Both the position numbers and the translations under genes were made by a program. Positions 61,738 to 64,000 of a DNA stretch of 64,000 nucleotides are shown piece after piece. Below the pieces are notes generated by a model. That model saw only the letters and a program-made list of their open reading frames with translations. It had not been told where the DNA came from and did no database searches. Numbering within the stretch: the stretch's first letter is position 1; each line of letters opens with the position of its first letter. This DNA is from Dyadobacter koreensis (lineage in GTDB: Bacteria > Bacteroidota > Bacteroidia > Cytophagales > Spirosomataceae): positions 434,001 to 498,000 of the forward strand of contig NZ_FNXY01000001.1 in NCBI RefSeq assembly GCF_900108855.1. The letters are read 5' to 3'.

Positions 61738-62772
61738 ATGAAAAAACCAATGCTAAGACTTACAGTATTGAGCCTTATGATGGCAGCAATGCTAGTGAAC
61801 TGTAAAGACAAAGACGAGACCGAGCCGACGACCATCGATCCAGAAATCGGTAAACAGTTCGACAACATCGCTATTGCTTCCCCGACACTGGATCAGCCAG
61901 CGGAGGTGAAAGTTACTGAAGCATCTATTGAAGCATCAGCAAAAGCAACGGAGGTTAATGGTGCACTGGGTAGTATCGCAGGTTCTGGGACAGTCCCGGC
62001 AAGCGTATCAACAGCAGGTGCAGAAGTTAAATCTGCAATCTCAGATTCTGAGATAAATACATTAAATAGTGTAAATTCTGCAACTGTTGCAGCAGTTGCC
62101 GCAGGTGGCGCATTGTCTCCGGAACTTAAAGCAATTTTGGATAAAGCTATGGCCAACCCTGCTGTTGCTGCCTATCTTCCGAAATTCACATTCCCAGTTG
62201 TTGAGGGCGTTACATTGAGAGGTACCAGGGTCGGAGCTACTGACGCGGTCGAGAAAGTAGAAAAAGTTTTAGTAACAGACGCGTGTCTTGCTGATGCTCA
62301 GGCAAAGTTTGATGTTGTTAAAGCAAGACTGGATGCTTCTAAGGCTACGGAAACTCAAAAAGTAACTGCGGCATATAATGCAGCAATTCAGCCAATTGCA
62401 GGCCAACAAACTGCTTGTACTGATGGACTAACAGCAAAATATGCCGAATACAGAACGTCTACCCAGGCACAGGCATCAGCCGCTCTGGCTGACATCGAGG
62501 CTGCGCAAGGAGCATTAGGTGACCTGTATCCTGTTCTCAAAGCTTTAGTAAATATTCAACTTCTTGGCGCGTTGAGTTCAATCAACACACTTCAGGCTGC
62601 TGATGCTCAGGCATGTGTTGCAAAAGCTGCGGCTGCTACAACAAATGCTCAAGCTGCACAAACAGCTAACCTTGCAAAGGTTGAAGTTGCTTATACAGCG
62701 GCTCTTACTGAGGCGAATACGGTAAAAGCTGCGGCAGTTGCTAGCTGCCATAACCAAGGTGGTGGAAATTAA
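61738..62772 (+). CDS. Ala-rich lipoprotein of unknown function
   Basis: 344 residues with a lipoprotein signal (TVLSLMMAAMLVNCKDKDE; cysteine after VN). The mature part is extremely rich in Ala, Val, Thr and Gln and should be almost entirely helical, with coiled-coil tendencies (AKFDVVKARLDASKATETQK; AAATTNAQAAQTANLAKVEV). Two pairs of cysteines (DACLADAQ, QQTACTDG, DAQACVAK, ASCHNQGG) might be linked by disulphides. I recognise no family. Its position next to YjbH-like proteins suggests an envelope role connected with EPS. The start is the only well-placed ATG. Confidence 0.75.
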   Translation: MKKPMLRLTVLSLMMAAMLVNCKDKDETEPTTIDPEIGKQFDNIAIASPTLDQPAEVKVTEASIEASAKATEVNGALGSIAGSGTVPASVSTAGAEVKSAISDSEINTLNSVNSATVAAVAAGGALSPELKAILDKAMANPAVAAYLPKFTFPVVEGVTLRGTRVGATDAVEKVEKVLVTDACLADAQAKFDVVKARLDASKATETQKVTAAYNAAIQPIAGQQTACTDGLTAKYAEYRTSTQAQASAALADIEAAQGALGDLYPVLKALVNIQLLGALSSINTLQAADAQACVAKAAAATTNAQAAQTANLAKVEVAYTAALTEANTVKAAAVASCHNQGGGN

Positions 62773-62779
62773 TATTCGA

Positions 62780-63601
62780 ATGATATTACATCCAATATTC
62801 AGGAAGGGCGGTTTTTTACTGTCCTTCCTGATTTTGTTTTTCACAGGAAAGACAGCAACTGCGCAATTAAATATCACAGGTAAACCTGGATTAATATACG
62901 TTCCTAGCGCTTCTTTTAACCCCGATGGGACATTTATTTTTGGCGGAAATTACAACCCAAAAAAATATAGTTTCAGAAGAAATAATCGAAATTCGGAAAA
63001 CACCTACTTCATCAATCTCACGCTATTAAAAAGGTTTGAAATTGGTTTAAATTTGACAAGATCGAATGGTGTTGGAAAGATAAGCGGTGTTGGAGATCGC
63101 CAGCTGGATATTAAATATCAGCTTTTTAAAGAAAAGACTATCATGCCCTCTATAGCGATTATTCTTTCCGCACCTTTCAGTATAAATAATTCTTTTACTA
63201 CTAATGCTTTGATGGCTACCAAATCGCTGAAAATATCTGAACAACTTGTTGCTGATGTGAGCTTGGGTTATGGTAGTCCCTACTATATTCTCCGTGACGA
63301 ATCCGAAAAAAGCAATTCAAATATTTTTGCCAATATGAAATTAAAAGAAAAGAAAGATCTCCCCTACCGTTATCTCTCTGGTCCGCTGGGTGGCGTGAGC
63401 CTGAGATATAAAAAGAATGCGGGAATTATGTTTGAATGGGATTCTCAAAATTTCAATATTGGAGCTTACGGAACGCTTTTTAAAAAATGGACAATCCAAG
63501 CTGGTTTGCTTAATTTCGATCAGATTACTTTCGGAACCTCATATTCATTAAATCTTAAAACATTACCCAAGCGGTTGAAGAATGCTGACGAAAATTACTA
63601 A
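62780..63601 (+). CDS. YjbH-like outer-membrane protein, N-terminal-type half
   Basis: 273 residues from the ATG at 62780; the frame is open from 62738 but that part overlaps the lipoprotein gene. After a signal peptide (FLLSFLILFFTGKTATAQ) comes LNITGKPGLIYVPSASFNPD, matching the GxPGLIxxPxA pattern of YjbH, an outer-membrane protein connected with exopolysaccharide. The remainder is beta-strand rich (TYFINLTLLKRFEIGLNLTR; GVSLRYKKNAGIMFEWDSQN). E. coli YjbH is one long protein, whereas here the function seems divided over this gene and the next, which begins within its last codons. Confidence 0.8.
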   Translation: MILHPIFRKGGFLLSFLILFFTGKTATAQLNITGKPGLIYVPSASFNPDGTFIFGGNYNPKKYSFRRNNRNSENTYFINLTLLKRFEIGLNLTRSNGVGKISGVGDRQLDIKYQLFKEKTIMPSIAIILSAPFSINNSFTTNALMATKSLKISEQLVADVSLGYGSPYYILRDESEKSNSNIFANMKLKEKKDLPYRYLSGPLGGVSLRYKKNAGIMFEWDSQNFNIGAYGTLFKKWTIQAGLLNFDQITFGTSYSLNLKTLPKRLKNADENY

Positions 63602-64000
63602 ACTGGCTTTAACTGCTTTACTTTCGATCCTCTTTCTTCAGGTTAAAGGACAATCAGAACTCTCGGAAAACAAGAGAGCTTCACTTTGGAGAAATTTCGA
63701 AAATGTTACTCTTGATTCAATTAAGGGGAGAGCTATTTACGAACAACGCCTAGATAGAAATCCACTTTATGGCCTTTTAGAAATGCGTAAAGCGCTTCGT
63801 GATAGTTCTGTGATTGAGTATTTGCCAATGTTTCAGGGTGTGATTCTCGGCCAATACAAGTTAGGTAACACAATTAGATTTCGTTCTCTTCCTGATGAAG
63901 ATCGTAAACTACAAAGACAAAGATTTTTCCAGGAACCCAAGCGTTACAAGTTCGACTTCTGGCTTCAACCAATTTTCGCAGCAAATTTTGGAAATCGAAT
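63582..64000 (+). CDS. YjbH-like second protein, partial (C-terminus beyond window)
   Basis: An open frame starts at the ATG at 63582, overlapping the previous gene's stop (63601) by 20 bases, and runs to the window edge (139 codons plus one base). It has a signal peptide (ALTALLSILFLQVKGQ). The following sequence includes RAIYEQRLDRNPLYGLLEMR, LPMFQGVILGQYKLGN and FDFWLQPIFAANFGNR. The last block resembles the C-terminal half of YjbH-type proteins, with beta-strand-like repeats. It presumably partners the preceding protein. Its full length cannot be seen. Confidence 0.65.
   Translation, partial: MLTKITKLALTALLSILFLQVKGQSELSENKRASLWRNFENVTLDSIKGRAIYEQRLDRNPLYGLLEMRKALRDSSVIEYLPMFQGVILGQYKLGNTIRFRSLPDEDRKLQRQRFFQEPKRYKFDFWLQPIFAANFGNR

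Overview
This window is a chromosomal (or large-replicon) stretch of a member of the Bacteroidota, most like the Cytophagales (Dyadobacter/Spirosoma type). The evidence is two SusC/SusD outer-membrane uptake pairs, an ECF sigma/FecR pair, type IX secretion (T9SS) C-terminal signals, a Bacteroidetes-type conjugation operon (TraE-TraN) with MobA/MobB/MobC genes, and TAnnTTTG-like promoter boxes. The genus is an inference and cannot be proven from the window.

Layout. (1) 1-3836, minus strand: a SusC transporter and the start of its SusD lipoprotein, which runs off the left edge. (2) 3837-4426: a non-coding stretch with a strikingly structured element (about 4091-4260) and a perfect palindrome in front of an XRE regulator. 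(3) 4427-21534: a compact conjugation module. The plus-strand operon encodes the mating apparatus (TraE, F, G, three tandem secreted coiled-coil proteins, J, K, L, M, N and accessory genes); the minus-strand block encodes the coupling protein, relaxase and relaxosome protein. No integrase, replication protein or partition gene is visible. (4) 21535-28262: ECF sigma factor, FecR anti-sigma factor, STN-containing SusC and SusD, a cell-surface-signalling uptake locus ending in a good terminator. (5) 28263-36200: a small lipoprotein, an M1-family peptidase, a large T9SS-type extracellular nuclease whose secretion signal is cut by an in-frame stop, and an unknown gene.

(6) 36223-64000: a Wzx/Wzy-type exopolysaccharide region. 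A minus-strand group makes GDP-fucose precursors (manC, gmd, fcl). A 3-kb gene-poor gap follows; it holds a heavily decayed gene for a gliding-motility/CHU_C-type T9SS protein. The plus-strand operon then gives a PHP phosphatase, Wza-like exporter, Wzc-like tyrosine kinase, UDP-glucose dehydrogenase, a second manC, a flippase, a pyruvyl transferase, glycosyltransferases, a Wzy-like polymerase, a GDP-mannose 6-dehydrogenase-like enzyme, an acetyltransferase, an alginate-lyase-family protein, a WcaJ-type initiating transferase, an Ala-rich lipoprotein and two YjbH-like proteins.

Together these genes predict an acidic, probably pyruvylated and acetylated heteropolysaccharide containing fucose/mannose, glucuronate and possibly mannuronate, with its own lyase. 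The stretch from the flippase to the lyase is visibly more AT-rich than its flanks, as expected for a horizontally exchanged serotype-like cassette. The points most worth checking are the stop codon inside the T9SS signal, the decayed CHU_C gene, the structured orphan element near 4.1-4.3 kb, the inverted near-identical manC copies, and the mannuronate/lyase combination.
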